From NCBI GenBank assembly GCA_950295325.1, contig OX485806.1, forward strand, positions 19,718,001 to 19,782,000: DNA of 64,000 nucleotides, in the 5' to 3' direction. This document shows positions 23,290-35,234 of this stretch, piece after piece. How positions within the stretch are numbered: the stretch's first letter is position 1; each line of letters begins with the position of its first letter. Below the pieces are notes generated by a model. It was not told the origin of the DNA, ran no database searches, and was given only the letters and a program-made list of their open reading frames with translations. A program made the position numbers and the translations under genes. The stretch is from Polytrichum commune. Lineage: Eukaryota; Streptophyta; Polytrichopsida; Polytrichales; Polytrichaceae.

Positions 23290-23510
23290 GAACTCATGGA
23301 ATCACGCACAATGAGAGGAAATCGTCGCATTCGAGTGTAGCTCTCATCCATCTCACATTAAAAAAACCTTGACTCCTTATAGGTTTATAGGTTTGTGGTT
23401 GCGTCATCTGAAATCAGTTCCAGAAGACTCAATTCGCGGTGTTTGAAGCTAATTCCAGTGTCAAGTCAGCTAAAAGTTGTAACCTCTGTAACCTCCACAC
23501 ATTAACCCCG
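23290..23510. repeat. Diverged partial copy of the 24316 MITE family
   Basis: GAGTGTAGCTCTCATCCATC, then AAAAACCTTGAC and a T.CCGGTGTCAA-like phrase followed by AACCTCTG, match the left and central parts of the element at 24316-24580. The right arm was not found. Confidence 0.45.
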
Positions 23511-23756
23511 GGATAATCCCCAGAGACCATCGACAATATAAGTTACATGGTGACCCATAATCTGCAAAGTCCAGGAATCCTGTTAAAATGTGCAACAGAA
23601 AGTAACCACCGGAAACGACAAGAGGAGATTTCTAGTTACACACAACCTGTAAGCAGGGGATACCGATAATCTGATCCCTTGAATCAGAACCTCCGCTTGA
23701 CATTTACTTAGATGCTTGTGTGGAACTGGGTGCAGCCAGTCGGTGAAGGGGGAACC

Positions 23757-24110
23757 ACACATGTTCAAAAACGCGGGTCTTTGAAACGGAAGTCAGTGGG
23801 TGAAGGTAAGAGAATTTTGGCCTTGACATGTGCCTTGTTATGAGGATCTTGGTCTCAAGGTTGGTCCCTTTTGTTGGGTTAAAATCCACCCGTTCTCAAT
23901 TTCAACCAAAACCTCCGGTTTTGAGCAAGTTATAAAAACCGGTGTTTGTAATCGGAGTTGTTAACATACAATTTTGTGCAATAAGAGAGGCCCAATCAAC
24001 CTTGAGACCAAGCTCCCCAAGGTTAGGGACATATCAAGGTTGTGATGCTTTTACCTTAGCTTACCGAACTCTATTTCGAAACTGGCATTTTTGAACGTGT
24101 TTGTCCTCCA
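23757..24110. mobile_element. Foldback MITE, about 350 bp
   Basis: The left arm (TTGAAACGGAAGTCAGTGGG, TGAAGGTAAGAGAATTTT, CCTTGACATGTGCC) is matched inverted by the right arm (GGACATATCAAGG, GCTTTTACCTTAGC, TTCGAAACTGGCA). The inner parts carry TTGAGACCAAG and its complement. A second copy lies at 26795-27160. Target duplications were not determined. Confidence 0.7.
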
Positions 24111-24315
24111 CATGAGTGTTGCGAATAGAGTTAAGTGCACCAAAGATCAAGTGGGTCCCAGGTCCCAATACTAGAGTCTAAATTCTAGTAAATTCGTCTT
24201 AATCGGCACATTATACTTGGAGATGGTCTCCTATATGAATGAATCCATGATGAATCATGGGCAACTTCTCACTGGTTCAAGGAGTTTCACTGAAATTTAA
24301 TTTGGGTAAGCTTAT

Positions 24316-24585
24316 TATGTCTTCGAAGGAGAGAGGGAATTATTGTACATGAGCGTACCTCTCATTCATTCAATATAAAAACCTTGACCTCATAGAGCTT
24401 TTGTTGCTGATTCATCCGATGACGCCGAACAATCTACTCCGCGATCCTTAAAATTACTTCTGGTGTCAAATCCACTAAATAGAGTAACCTCTGGGCTGCA
24501 CACTATTTCAAGGCTTTTCATGTTGGATGAATGAGAGGTGTGCTTGTATACGATCATTCCCTTCCTCTCTTCGAAGAGCGATTCC
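24316..24585. mobile_element. Foldback MITE, about 265 bp
   Basis: The left terminus TCGAAGGAGAGAGGGAATTA, continuing ..CCTCTCATTCATTCAATAT, is matched inverted by the right terminus ATGAATGAGAGGTGTGC...CCCTTCCTCTCTTCGAAG. The arms are about 55 bp. No coding capacity. Confidence 0.75.
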
Positions 24586-24664
24586 GGGTTTTTTTAGAGC
24601 TTGCACCCCACACCCAGCCATTCAGTGTTGATTAATTATTCTTCCGAGGCATTGTCGGTCTCTC

Positions 24665-24870
24665 TCTCTCTCTCTAATATGCTGACAGTTATCCTTCGGT
24701 GAGATCTTGCTTGCGAATTTGATGCCAATCGAATCTGACAAAGCTGTGTGTGGACAAGATTGCTAGGCACGTGAAGCTAGACTGCTTAATGGATTGGATT
24801 GGTGGGTGGGTGGTTGTATTGGATTGGATTGGATTGGTGGGTGATTGGTTGGATGTTGGTGATGGGTCTT
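24665..24870. repeat. CT microsatellite and (TTGGA)-type minisatellite
   Basis: A (TC)n run at about 24660-24675 is followed at 24786-24865 by repeated TTGGATTGGATTGG and GGTGGGTGG words, a degenerate TTGGA array. Confidence 0.75.
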
Positions 24871-25269
24871 AGGGCACATTTCCAACTATGTCAAGGGCCA
24901 CCCCTAAGCAAGATAGACTTTATTGATATTGGTCAAGCTTAGGCCGGTTTGTTTACATCTAGACAAGCATTTTTGTGGCCTTGTGTCTTTGTGTGGAGTT
25001 GGGGGGAGAGAGGAGTATGAGATAGTACATTTGTTTTGTTGTCAAGCATGCAAATTAGAATGTGGTCATCATGATCGTATTTACTCATTTTGAAGTAATT
25101 TCCAAGCACATGAGTTTCATGGCGTCAGTGAAAGAAATATGCAAATCTGTTATTGTGGTAGACTTACGAATTTTTGTTATGCATGATACTTTTTCACTAA
25201 TGCAAGAGAATTGTTGAAGACTTGTATGCTTGTTGTGGGTGGTGCTTTCATTCTTCTACTGAAGAAACT

Positions 25270-25965
25270 TGACATAGTTGCCTACAATCCCAAACAACAT
25301 AACTAGTGATGGAAGTCGAAAACATTATATGTTTCTCAAGTGGCAACATTGTCGAAATCCAAATCGAGGTTGTAGCCACTTTCCCTCCATTCTCCTCGTA
25401 ATTATCGAAGCTCGTATGAATTCCTTATCCATTACCAAAACAACGAAGATTCTCTTTCTTCTCCATTTTAAAGCACAGGCTGTCAACTCCCCCGTCATCA
25501 AAATCCAACTCCCACCTAAAACTGTGTCAAGGCTCAAGACCCAATTCTTGCTCTTTGGGTAGGATTGGAACGCATGATTTTGGCGCGGTGGGCCGTCAAG
25601 TTTTCTCTCTCATTCTGTGGTTCTCGCCAACTTGGCCAAACACACATATGATTCATATGGTCTTAGAGCAAGCTTCATATTTGCATGCACATCCACCTTT
25701 CTTTTCCAACTATCCTTTTAATCCTTCCGAGGATGTATGCAGACCATATGATTCAGCCTCACCGTGGACTTATTTTGGATGGTTTCGTGGCTCACGCAAT
25801 TCAACCATGTCACGGCTATGTCCGGGAGTTTATTTATCGCGATTCAACCAGGAGCAGCGTGTCGTTTGTTCAGTCTTGCCTCCTCATACTACACTCCGAT
25901 CCATACATGGACCTTGCAACTCCTGGTAGCAACTCTCGTCACAAGTACCTTGTCCAATTAATAGT
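25270..25965. repeat. Repeat mosaic related to other parts of the window
   Basis: About 25360-25480 (GAGGTTGTAGCCACTTTCC...CTCGTATGAATTCCTTAT) belongs to the interspersed repeat seen at 9280 and 49930. About 25740-25860 (CAGCCTCACCGTGGA, ATTTTGGATGGTTTCGTGG, CAATTCAACCATG) matches 54835-54910. A 124-codon open frame at 25555-25929 runs through this repeat and is not considered a gene. Confidence 0.5.
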
Positions 25966-25974
25966 GGCCATGAA

Positions 25975-26650
25975 AACCAGCTGCTACTTACAGATGAACC
26001 GGTTGAGTTTTGAGTGATAGCCGGTTGAAGTTCATGACGTCAGAAAAATCACCGATCGTTTTGGAGGAATTTAGAGAATATACCTCAGTTTAATAGAGAA
26101 ACACTGAAAGATAGATATTAGCATGTCAACAGCTGGACTTGGAAACACTAGGATCTCCACCAATTATGCCCAAAAATCTCCCCGGACACTGCACAGTGCT
26201 GTATGAAAATTAAGGAATCACGCATGGCCTCGTCGAAGTTGGAAGTCGTGAACTCAAGAAACATGTCGACAACCACAGTACTATTTCAAGGAGAAACAGT
26301 GGATTGTTTCGACATAACATTTTTAGACCACTGCCGATCTGCGCGAAATCCGTCGTCTGCATTCAAAGTCACATGTTACACAGCATGCATATGGATAAGC
26401 CAATTTTCAGAAATCTGCACAGGAATTGCTTCGAGCTCCACCTACCTACTATTCCCTACAGATGACCCCGAAATTTCATCGCAATCTGGTCTGGTCTGGT
26501 CGGCTATGACTGTTGTAGCAGCATGTGATCGAAATCGGGTCCAGAACTCAAGCGGCCGTTTGCAGGATTTCTTAAATTTCCTGACAACTGAAGAGTCAGG
26601 AGAACTACAGTAGTAGGTAACTCGTGCGACAAGTTAGGTCAAATCCGGCC
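25975..26650 (-). repeat. Inverted second copy of the 17760 repeat, with unique flank
   Basis: Positions 25975-26190 read on the minus strand are collinear with 17760-18025. The adjoining 26200-26613 contains a 136-codon plus-strand open frame (26203-26613) with no domain or motif that I recognise and no second copy in the window. It may be part of the same retroelement, read in the opposite sense. Confidence 0.5.
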
Positions 26651-26794
26651 ATTCTAATTGGGTTTTTTACCCACCTCGATTATTATTATTACATGTGACA
26701 CGAATGAGGGAACTTGATACTGTACATGCTCCTACAAATTTTACTTGCCCCAAATGTTCCGAAGTCACTCAGTCGTCCAAGTACCTGCAATAAG

Positions 26795-27160
26795 GGGGTC
26801 ACGCACGTTAGGAACCGTCGGTTTTGAAATGGGGAGCTCAGTGGGTCAAGGTAAAAGAATTTTGACCTTGACATGTGCCTAACTTTGGGGTGCTTGGTTC
26901 CATGGATGTTTCCATTGCTTCTCGAGGTAGGAATATTCAATTTGAACTCCGACCTATGAATCATCGGTTTCAAGACCTCGTGAAATCTACATCTTAGTTT
27001 GAAGTTGAACACGAGCATTTCTACTCGAAGAAAAAACAGAAGACCAACCTTGAAACCATTGCCAGCTCCCTAAGGTTAGGCACATGTCAAGGCCGCCCAA
27101 TGTTCTTTTACCGTGGCCGATCAAACACTTTTTCAAAGACGGTGGTTTCATATGTATGTG
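26795..27160. mobile_element. Foldback MITE, second copy of the 23757 family
   Basis: The left arm (CGGTTTTGAAATGG, CAGTGGGTCAAGGTAAAAGA, CCTTGACATGTGCCTAA) and the right arm (TTAGGCACATGTCAAGG, TTCTTTTACCGTGG, TTTCAAAGACGGTGG) are inverted copies. The centre differs from the 23757 copy. Confidence 0.7.
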
Positions 27161-28340
27161 ACTCTCACATGAAAGGTGGGGATCCCATTTATAATGTGCA
27201 TGGAATTTTTGGAATGAGAACAACATACTCCAATGAGATGGGGAGCTAAGGACTTTCACATCTAACTTGACCGATACATAAAGGACGTGGAGAGCTACTT
27301 ACCAACATAGAGTCGGGTTTTGGTTCATAGCAACTATTGTAACGTGGGGGGCAGTGGGGAGTTGTGGTAAAAGTATGTCCCTCCCAAGTTTGTTGTTGAT
27401 TCATTCCAACTGGGTCCCAATGGACTAAGTCAAGTCTCTCACCTTTTCTTAGAGGCCAATCAAATCAAGAATAAATTTTACATCTTTTCTATACATTGTT
27501 TCCTATCATATTTCACCCTCCTCCATGGTAATTGCCATGAAACTTTGCCCTAGAGAGTCACAACCCATGCCTCCCTTGCAAACGGTGGTCTACATTCCAC
27601 ATAGCTTAGCCTAAATTGTTTATAAAGTTTAGTGTCACATAATTTGTATAATGGGTCCCACTAAATTGTCTAAATCACTAGTAATGTCATGTCCAATGCT
27701 TGTCAACATGACACAAGGTCATCAATAGAATTATTCTTACCTCGCTATTAGGTAAATGGTTCTAAGACCGCCACTTTAAGTATTTTATATATTTACTATT
27801 GTCATATCCACAAAAATTTAGATGATCGGTGTCAACAATCAAACAGGGACTACACACACCACAATGTTTCTTGTTGGAAACCTACACAAAAACAAATTTG
27901 GGTAGTTAATTCAAAATCATCACAAGAGCTTGATGTTAAGTCAATATTGAAACATAGTTTATTCACAAAAATTTAGGGTGTTAATTTTGGATGATGATTT
28001 TGGGTAGAGAAACGATTTTAGCATGCTTTATCTTAACTCTAAATATTTGAGTTGAGAGGTATGTTTGTAGACTGAGTGGTTGATCACACCAGCCACTTTT
28101 GGCACCATCCATCAGCATCTCTAGCTGTAATAATGTGAAAAGTCGTGGACCAACATCTATTTCTCAACATAATCCCCAACAATTTCACGGCTATAAGTGG
28201 ACAGAAAGTTTGGTGTCATTGGGGCCTGAAATGCAACCCTCCAAATTTGTGACTAAACATTCTAGTCCTACCAAGGGGACTCCTCCTAGGTTAAAGTAGG
28301 ATCTATGGTTTTAATTCATATGTAAAATCAATTTTCATAG
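27161..28340. other. Nothing recognised
   Basis: AT-rich non-coding sequence. No open frame of note, no terminal inverted repeats and no second copy within the window were seen. Confidence 0.4.
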
Positions 28341-28736
28341 TACACTAAATATTGTATTTTGTGTCATACGGTATTTTGTATCATTGTAGTAACTTTTCTG
28401 ATGATACTTCTTATAAATAAGTTTACAAATACTAGCATGGATGATTGTGATTTGGATGAAATCCATGCCAATTACTGAAACATACTATTGTATATTCTAT
28501 ATCCCAACATTTATGTGATGAAATATTGCCATGGATGATTAAAAGTTGGATGAAAAATCACTCTCTAAGTGACAGTATTTGCAACATTGTAAATCTATAA
28601 TGCCCAGATTTTTCGACATGGAATGACAAATAATATTACGTTTACATTTAGTGTTGGTGACTCTACACATGCGATTTATGATTGGTATTGAGCAAGACAA
28701 ATAGAATTGGTGACACTCAATACAATATGTATCATA
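28341..28736. mobile_element. MITE of the TACACTAAATATTGTAT family
   Basis: The left end TACACTAAATATTGTATTTT is matched in inverted orientation by GACACTCAATACAATATGTA near the right end. The interior carries AATTGGTGACACT, TTGCAACATTGTAAATCTA and GGAATGACAAATAAT, shared with the elements at 40451, 55727 and 62550. Confidence 0.75.
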
Positions 28737-30034
28737 GTCTTTGAGCTATATATGAATGAGGGGTACGCTCATGGGCATTAACCTCCCTTGGCCACAATGT
28801 GCGGCCTTTTTTTAGGAGAAGGACAAAGGACCATCTAGTTTCTCAAATTATAGTTGTCAAACATTAGAGTTGTTTGTAAAGAGAAGGAGATGAAACCATG
28901 GGTTTTGTCCCAAACCTTGAGTTTATGAGAATTAACACAAAGTCATCTAAGCTTTCTTAATGCTTAAATTGTCATACGCAAAGAGTGATGTCAGGTTATT
29001 AAAATCAACTCTCTATCTTGTCCTACTTGCATAGGCCGATCCAGCATTTGAGACGGTGGGTCCCATGCTCACACCTTCTTTTAGACCCTAAAATTCTTTG
29101 AACTTTTTGATAGATGAAAAGAAGAAGTCCAAAAATTTCACCCAACTTTCAAAATAGGCTGCATCGTATGACGAACTAAATAACTTTTCATGGAAAGTTT
29201 TCTCAAAGAAGGATCAAACCCAGAGTTCCATCCCTCTTTGAGAGACTTTTACAAATAACTTATATGTAGAACACTTGTGACATGAGACACTACAGTAGAG
29301 GGCCAAATATACTTATTGAAATTAATCATTTCTTTGGGAAAATTACACTTATCAAAAAATAGCTTCGGAGAGCACCAGGAGAAGCTCTAGTCACTCTATT
29401 CATTTACATTGTAGTTAGTCCGAACCCTTAACAAATATCAAATTCATCTCTTTTTTTTTTTCTGCGATAGGTATTGAGACTATATTTAACAAACAATGTT
29501 GCAAACAAAAAAGAGAAAATATATTCATATGTAAGAATGACCAAAAAGAAACAAAAAGAAAGAAAGACAAATTTGATGTTGTCACCGGCGTGAATTGTGG
29601 TGTTTCTCCATTTTCGAGCTGGTCCAAGTCTGTATGTAATCCTAAAACAAGCATTACAAGAATCAAAGATCCTCGACAACTATTGCCTCCTTTTGAGGGC
29701 GAATATTAGTGTTGAGGGGGTATTAAAATTGGCACCAAACCCCGCCAAACCTTTAGATTTAGAACCATGGTTCTCAAATTTTCAAATAACTTGAATTGAT
29801 TCAAAACTGTGGTTCTTATAGATTCAAAACCCAATCAAATGTCCTTCTCAAAAATTGTCGGTTCTTTGTCAGTTCTTTCATGAAAACCTCTAGATCTTTG
29901 AATTTTTTTGAAGTAAACTGGAGGTTATTCTATAATGAAAACTCTCAAAACCTAAGAACCAACTGTTCTTTGCTTTTAATTGGTTTTCAAAAACCGAAAC
30001 CGGAGGTTAGTAACAAAATCAAATATCCACCTAA
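28737..30034. other. Nothing firmly recognised
   Basis: Non-coding, AT-rich. A poly-T run lies at about 29450-29461. Short open frames here have no family resemblance. Confidence 0.4.
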
Positions 30035-30301
30035 CACTAGCAAATACCTTGAATGGGTGTGGACAAGTTGGCAAGCACCTACCTTCCCCAAAGGCAAGCT
30101 CTGAGGTTCCCACACGATTGGTCCAAAATATCTGGTTCACTTGGATAACCCCACTATGATTGGGTGGATCATAAGTGGCAAGGTGCATCAGAATCAAGTG
30201 CTAGGAAGGTCATCCATCTTAGTATTATTTTGACCTTAGGCAGCTTAACGTCAGAGTTCCCATGGGATCCAAGTTAAGGCCTTGGGTTTAAGCCACCCAA
30301 G
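30035..30301 (-). mobile_element. SINE-like element with 5S rRNA-derived head
   Basis: Read on the minus strand from 30301: GGGTGGCTTAAACCCAAGGC, then GGATCCCATGGGAACTCTG, CGTTAAGC, AATACTAAGATGGATGACC and TTCCTAGCACTTG. It follows the 5S rRNA order GGATCCCATCAGAACTCCG / AGTTAAGC / AGTACTAGGATGGGTGACC closely. The body (ATGATCCACCCAATCATAGT) and CTTTGGGGAAGG tail match the copy at 13414. This is the best-preserved 5S-like head in the window. Confidence 0.8.
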
Positions 30302-30594
30302 AACGAGCATTCAATATGTATCGGTGTGCTTGGAAGCATGCCATTGATAAGTGAATTGTTTTTAGATAGGGTCTTTCTTTGCTCTAACAAATCTACACGA
30401 GGTCTAGATTGGGCATGTCATTGTAACAAAACGGTTGCTTGGAACGTGTTGTGTGGGACCGTATCTTCTACTAGAGTGATATGTTTGCATTGGTTAAAAA
30501 TACATGGCCCCCAAAAACATGCTATAAAACTCACGTAACAACTCTACGGAGATCTAGATTGACAATGTCAATTCAACAAAGGAGTTGTTTGGAA

Positions 30595-30741
30595 TATCAT
30601 TTTTTTTTTTTTTTACCATGTCTCGACTACATCGATTATCCCAATTAGTGTGTGTTACTAAGCAGCGTTACACAATGCAATAACTTCTTACTCATGAATT
30701 TAATTTGTACTCACAAAAGTTCAATAGGCACTAAAGGGGAC
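30595..30741. mobile_element. Partial foldback MITE, 31402 family
   Basis: GATTATCCCAATTAGTGTGT, then GTTACTA.GCAGCGTTACACA, matches the left arm of the complete element at 31402-31622. The interior ACAAAAGTTCAAT is shared with the copy at 57226. A T-run lies just before it (about 30600-30614). Confidence 0.6.
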
Positions 30742-31401
30742 AATCAGTGTCGTGATATCAAACCAACCTACTTTGTGTAAAATGTGTGTAGAATGGGCCT
30801 TGTCAAATCGACCCCTTTTGAGTCAAATACGTGTAAAGTGGGGCCTTGTCAAATAGTGCTTTACGTCCTTGTTGTGGAGAGTGAGAGGATATTAGATAAG
30901 GCCCATGCTGGGCGGTTAGGCTACTTGCTTGACTAGGCACCAAAGGGACGTGTTATTTGGGACCATGTTTGAATAAGTTATTATAACTATGTTGAATAAG
31001 TTATAATATGTACTAGTGTACACCCACATGTCGGACATGGTGAGCTTATGTGCCATTCAAATAAAATCGGTGGCAAAGTGCATGGGTTAGTGAACCCCAC
31101 CTTATGACATGTCAAGCGGAGTATTTAAATGAAAATATTAAATCGACCACATAGTTTGTTAGACCAACCACAAACACGAGTCACATGACTTGTCGAATTT
31201 GGGTTTCATTGCACACATGAAGAGGAGTCAAGATATCAGCTTCAGTGTTCAAATTAATAAACTTCAACAACTTGGAAAACTTGGATGAGGAATCGTAGCC
31301 TAGCTGACACCTTACATATTCACAGTGGTCGTTTTGACCAATGTGTGGTCGATTTAATAATCCCCTATTTAAAACTATAAACGTATTAACTACTATTATG
31401 A
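30742..31401. other. Nothing recognised
   Basis: Non-coding, with a short direct repeat of GGGCCTTGTCAAAT near 30796 and 30841. Confidence 0.4.
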
Positions 31402-31622
31402 TTACAATGATTGTCCCAATTAGTGTGTGTTACTACTCAGAGTTACGCAGTGTTGTAACTATTTAACGAGAACGTAATATTTGACAACCAAAGCCCATGC
31501 ATGTTCTATGATGTCCGAACACCCTATTGAACATTTGTAAGTAGACATTAAACTCTTGAGTAAGACGTTATTGCACTGCGTAACTCCGAGCAGTAACATG
31601 TACTACTTGGGATGATTAATGT
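31402..31622. mobile_element. Foldback MITE, about 220 bp
   Basis: Left arm: GATTGTCCCAATTAGTGTGT, then GTTACTACTCAGAGTTACGC. The right arm is its inverted match: GCGTAACTCCGAGCAGTAAC, then ATGTACTACTTGGGATGATT. The arms are about 50 bp at roughly 85% identity. Related copies or halves lie at 30626, 39168-39557 and 57226-57380. Confidence 0.8.
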
Positions 31623-32440
31623 ACCTATATTGAATTCATGGAATCGATTTGGAATTGATTCCTTCAAATCAACAACAAAACATTGTGAGTTGTTTTTCTT
31701 CAAACTTTTGAGTTGTATGGCGATCTATTAATAATTTGTGATTATGAATAAAGAAAATGAATAGTTCACTCATTTCCCTTTTTTCATGGATGAAACCGCC
31801 AAAAACCCCCTTAAATCTTAGAAATTGGATAAAATTGTCAAGTTTGTGATTAATATGTATAAATTTGGATGAATTGCTGAATGATCGTTCATGTGGCTAT
31901 GTCACTCCAATGAGTGTAGCCAGTGCTCCTCTTTTGAAAATTTGAAGGGGAGAAGAAAAAAATTAAAAATAACACATTTGAGAAATTAGCAAGAGTTTTG
32001 ATCAAACTAGGATTTAAGTATATTTCGACTTATGCATGAATTTTGGACATTTCTAGCTGTCAATATGATGTACACTAAACCGTAAAATTACACAAATATG
32101 ATGGTTGACAAACATGGAATACAAACATTCAAAGTTGTGATTATCGTGTTGTTGCTTTTGCAGTTGTCTTTTGATGTTTTTGCCCAACAAGTGCACATCC
32201 CTTATTAATTTTGGACAAGCAGTTTGTCTAGATGTACTTAAATGTCAATATGTCCATGCTTTGGGTGTGGGCCAATATTGCAGCCATCTATTCAATGCAT
32301 CAATCTAGGCCAAGGTTGGCACCATGCGGTTTGTTACAATTTGGGTTTTTCATAGTTTTTCTTTGAAACCCAATCATCTGAGGTCCAGTAAAATCCGATC
32401 TTATTCGGTTTTATTGCACACAAGTTGAGATTATAGGGCG
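31623..32440. other. Nothing recognised
   Basis: AT-rich non-coding sequence without a visible repeat or coding signal. Confidence 0.4.
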
Positions 32441-32690
32441 GAGGGCGAATACATGTGGCATCAAGTGGAATAAAACCATGGTTTTATTTGCATTAAAACC
32501 TAAAATCCAATGCATTGGCCTAGAAAAAGTTGGTTTTTCTCCACCCTCGTTGATAACTACTAGTTGGAATACATATGGTGGCAGCTGGAATAAAACCATG
32601 GTTTTATTCGCAAAAATCGGGTCTTTTGCAGTAAAACCAAAAACCCAATGTAGCATCCGGAGAAAAAAATAGGTTTTTTCCACCCTTGGT
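32441..32690. repeat. Tandem duplication, about 120-bp unit
   Basis: GTGGAATAAAACCATGGTTT, followed by TATTTGCA.TAAAACC and CCAATGCA, recurs as CTGGAATAAAACCATGGTTT, followed by TATTCGCA and CCAATGTA. Each unit is also followed by GGTTTTT and TCCACCCT.GT. Confidence 0.7.
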
Positions 32691-33204
32691 CTAGGCTAGG
32701 GTGGGTGGCATGGTAGGTTGACTTGGTTGGTAGGTAGGTAGGTGCTCAACTCTTGAACTAGGATGTCAATATTCAACCACAAGGTGGCTATGAAGCTATA
32801 AGGGAGGCCGCCAATTAGCGCAACATAACAAATGGGGCGACAACAAATTTATTCATCCTTCAACCTTTTTTCCCAAAAACTAGGTGGTGATGGGTTGGAT
32901 TTTAAAGAGGCAATGCACAAGGAAGAGGGTTGAATGAGATTTTGGGGAACAAGACATGGATTTTGGCACCACATTTTGGTGCAGCAGAGACGTTTAGTGG
33001 CTCAAGTTTCAAATTCGGCATGTCCTTGCACTTATCAAATCTAGGTGAGTGGCTCTCTAATCTCTACTCCCCCTCTTGTTGTTTGAATTATGGTATAGTG
33101 CCCACATTGGATTTTGGTTTAACAGTAAGTAACGTTTGGATGCCAAATTTTGTCCCCCCTACCGTTGGGCTCTCGGCCCAAGGGACCTCATTTCCTAGCC
33201 GCCT

Positions 33205-33580
33205 ATAGTGCTTAATCGATAAGGGATCTCTTTGCGCGCACAATGCAAACTAAGCAAATTGAACTAAGTGAAGATTTCTAGAATCTTTGGTTGATTTCAA
33301 TGTTGTCTTTGAACAAGGGAGCTAGAATAAGGCCACCTAGAGCACTAGATTGCTAGGAGAATTCTCTTGTGCACAATGTGATCGGAGGAGATTGAGCTAA
33401 GTGTGGATTTCAACATCTTGGATTTAGTGCAATGCCAACTTTTTGAAACAAGGGAGCTAGACTTGCAACCACCTAAAGTGTTGGATTGCCTACAAGATCT
33501 CTCTTGCGGGCAACGTAGTCAGAGTAGATTGGGTTGAGTGAGGATTTCAAGAATTCGGGTTCGGTGCAAACACTGTGATC
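33205..33580. repeat. Tandem repeat, three units of about 135 bp
   Basis: Each unit carries GGATT(G)..TA..AGAT/AATTCTCTTG, GCGCACAATG or its variants, GAGATTGAGCTAAGTGTGGA or similar, and GAACAAGGGAGCTAGA. Starts are near 33208, 33343 and 33478. The third is truncated. Confidence 0.7.
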
Positions 33581-34312
33581 TATCTAGTACGAGCATGAGG
33601 AAACGTAAGTTGAGGTTCACGAGTTTATGCCATTGATCCCCCCCCCCTCCCTCCCTTCCCCCGGGTGCACAAACATTCTCTATTCTTGTTTAGATCCCAT
33701 CACGTCTATGGAGGATAGGCTATAGCCACAAAGGCATGTTCTATGATTGTGAGGACAAATGGCGTGATAGACGTCATGAGGAGCCTATCACACCCATGTC
33801 CCCAACCCACCGTTTGTCATCCACATGTTTTCATGGAGCGTACATCATGGTTTTTACTACTTCATGTCACCCATGCCCCCGCCCTGACCCCATACATACT
33901 TACACCATACCCATGCATACTATTCAAAATGATAAGTGGAAGTTTCAATTAGAACATGGGGACAATCGAACGTTGCAACCTATTGCGAGCAACGTCGTTT
34001 GTTGCTTCGGCATTGTACATTTAATGAGGAGTTGGTGGTTCCATATGTCCCCCATGACAAGTAGGGGTTTTGGATTACCCCAGGCAATTCTTGATGTGGT
34101 TATATTACTAGTATAAATATGTATATCTTATTATATATATGAAGTTTTGACTTGCATTGTTCTTCTACATGTGTTTTTTACTCTACAAAACCTATGTTTA
34201 CTAAAATGTTTGCTATGTGACATGTTTGACCGGATTTTGTACCATTTTGTGTCAATGCGGACACACACCTTTTTAATTCCTACAATCTTATCTTGTAATG
34301 ACCCTAAGATGG

Positions 34313-34603
34313 GGGATCTGCCTAAAAACCCCCATCGAGCGTGGCTCGGAGGCTAGGTTCGGGAGGGGGTGGCAGGGTTGGGATAAAACATGCCCCCTAT
34401 TTTTTTAATTGGGTGGGGCCTTATTTGATCTCATAAGGGGCTCCCTAGGGTAATTTGGGGCCGCAGGACCCAAATTTAGCAAAAAAAAACCAAAAAAAAG
34501 TCACCAAGGGGCTAAAACGGGGAGGGCCAGAAAAATGAACCCCACCGAACCTGGCCTCCGAGCCTGACACCTGCAACGCTCGTCGGGGGTATTTAGGGAG
34601 CCC
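34313..34603. mobile_element. Mutator-like MITE (291 bp) with 9-bp target duplication
   Basis: CTAAGATGG flanks both sides (34304-34312 and 34604-34612). The ends GGGATCTGCCTAAAAACCCC and, inverted, GGGCTCCCTAAATACCCC continue into matching GACGAGCGT / CGAGCGTGG and GGCTCGGAGGC.AGGTTCGG arms. A 9-bp duplication is the hallmark of Mutator-like elements. No coding capacity. Confidence 0.85.
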
Positions 34604-35234
34604 CTAAGATGGGTACCTTATTTTGACAATCGGGTGGACGGTGGTTTCTTTTTTTTCCTTGGTTTCCCTCCAAGGTCAAGACTTTTGGAGTTGTTTTGTG
34701 TTTACATACATCCATGTGTTGTAGTCTTTTGTGAAAGCAGTATTGAAATAATTAATGTTGTATTATAATGTTCTGAAGACAACTAACATCTAGTTTATGT
34801 GGTTTGTCGAATGTGCCGAAAGCAACAACAAAATAAACGGCCATCAAACACGGTTGCCCAAGTTTGATGGCCATTTGGAGATGTGCTTTATTGGTTTCTT
34901 GCTTTAGGCGGTATTGTGCATGTTCCAACAAATGGTATTTGGTGAGCCCCCTTAATTTGGGAGTCAATATTGACTACAATGCCAAATGTGTGATGTGGCT
35001 GACTCAACACCATAAAGTTAAGAACAAAAAAAAAGCCTCACTATATCATCTCAAAATTGGGGTCCATTTGGATAATATTAGTCCAATGTTGTTTGAAATA
35101 TAGATGGACATGATGTTGGTTTTGAAGATTAGAACAAAATTGGGTCTATGTTAGCTCGGTTATTGTTACTATGATGTTGTTATAATATATTTTGACTTAA
35201 TGAAACATTTTCCCAACTGAGTGGCCTTGATTTA

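Noticed and set aside
25555-25929. 124-codon open frame on the plus strand
   Set aside because: It runs through repeat sequence shared with 54835-54910, overlaps open frames in other phases, and shows no domain.
33736-34116. 126-codon plus-strand frame
   Set aside because: Composition rich in His, Cys, Met and Trp looks like translated non-coding DNA; no splice or start context.
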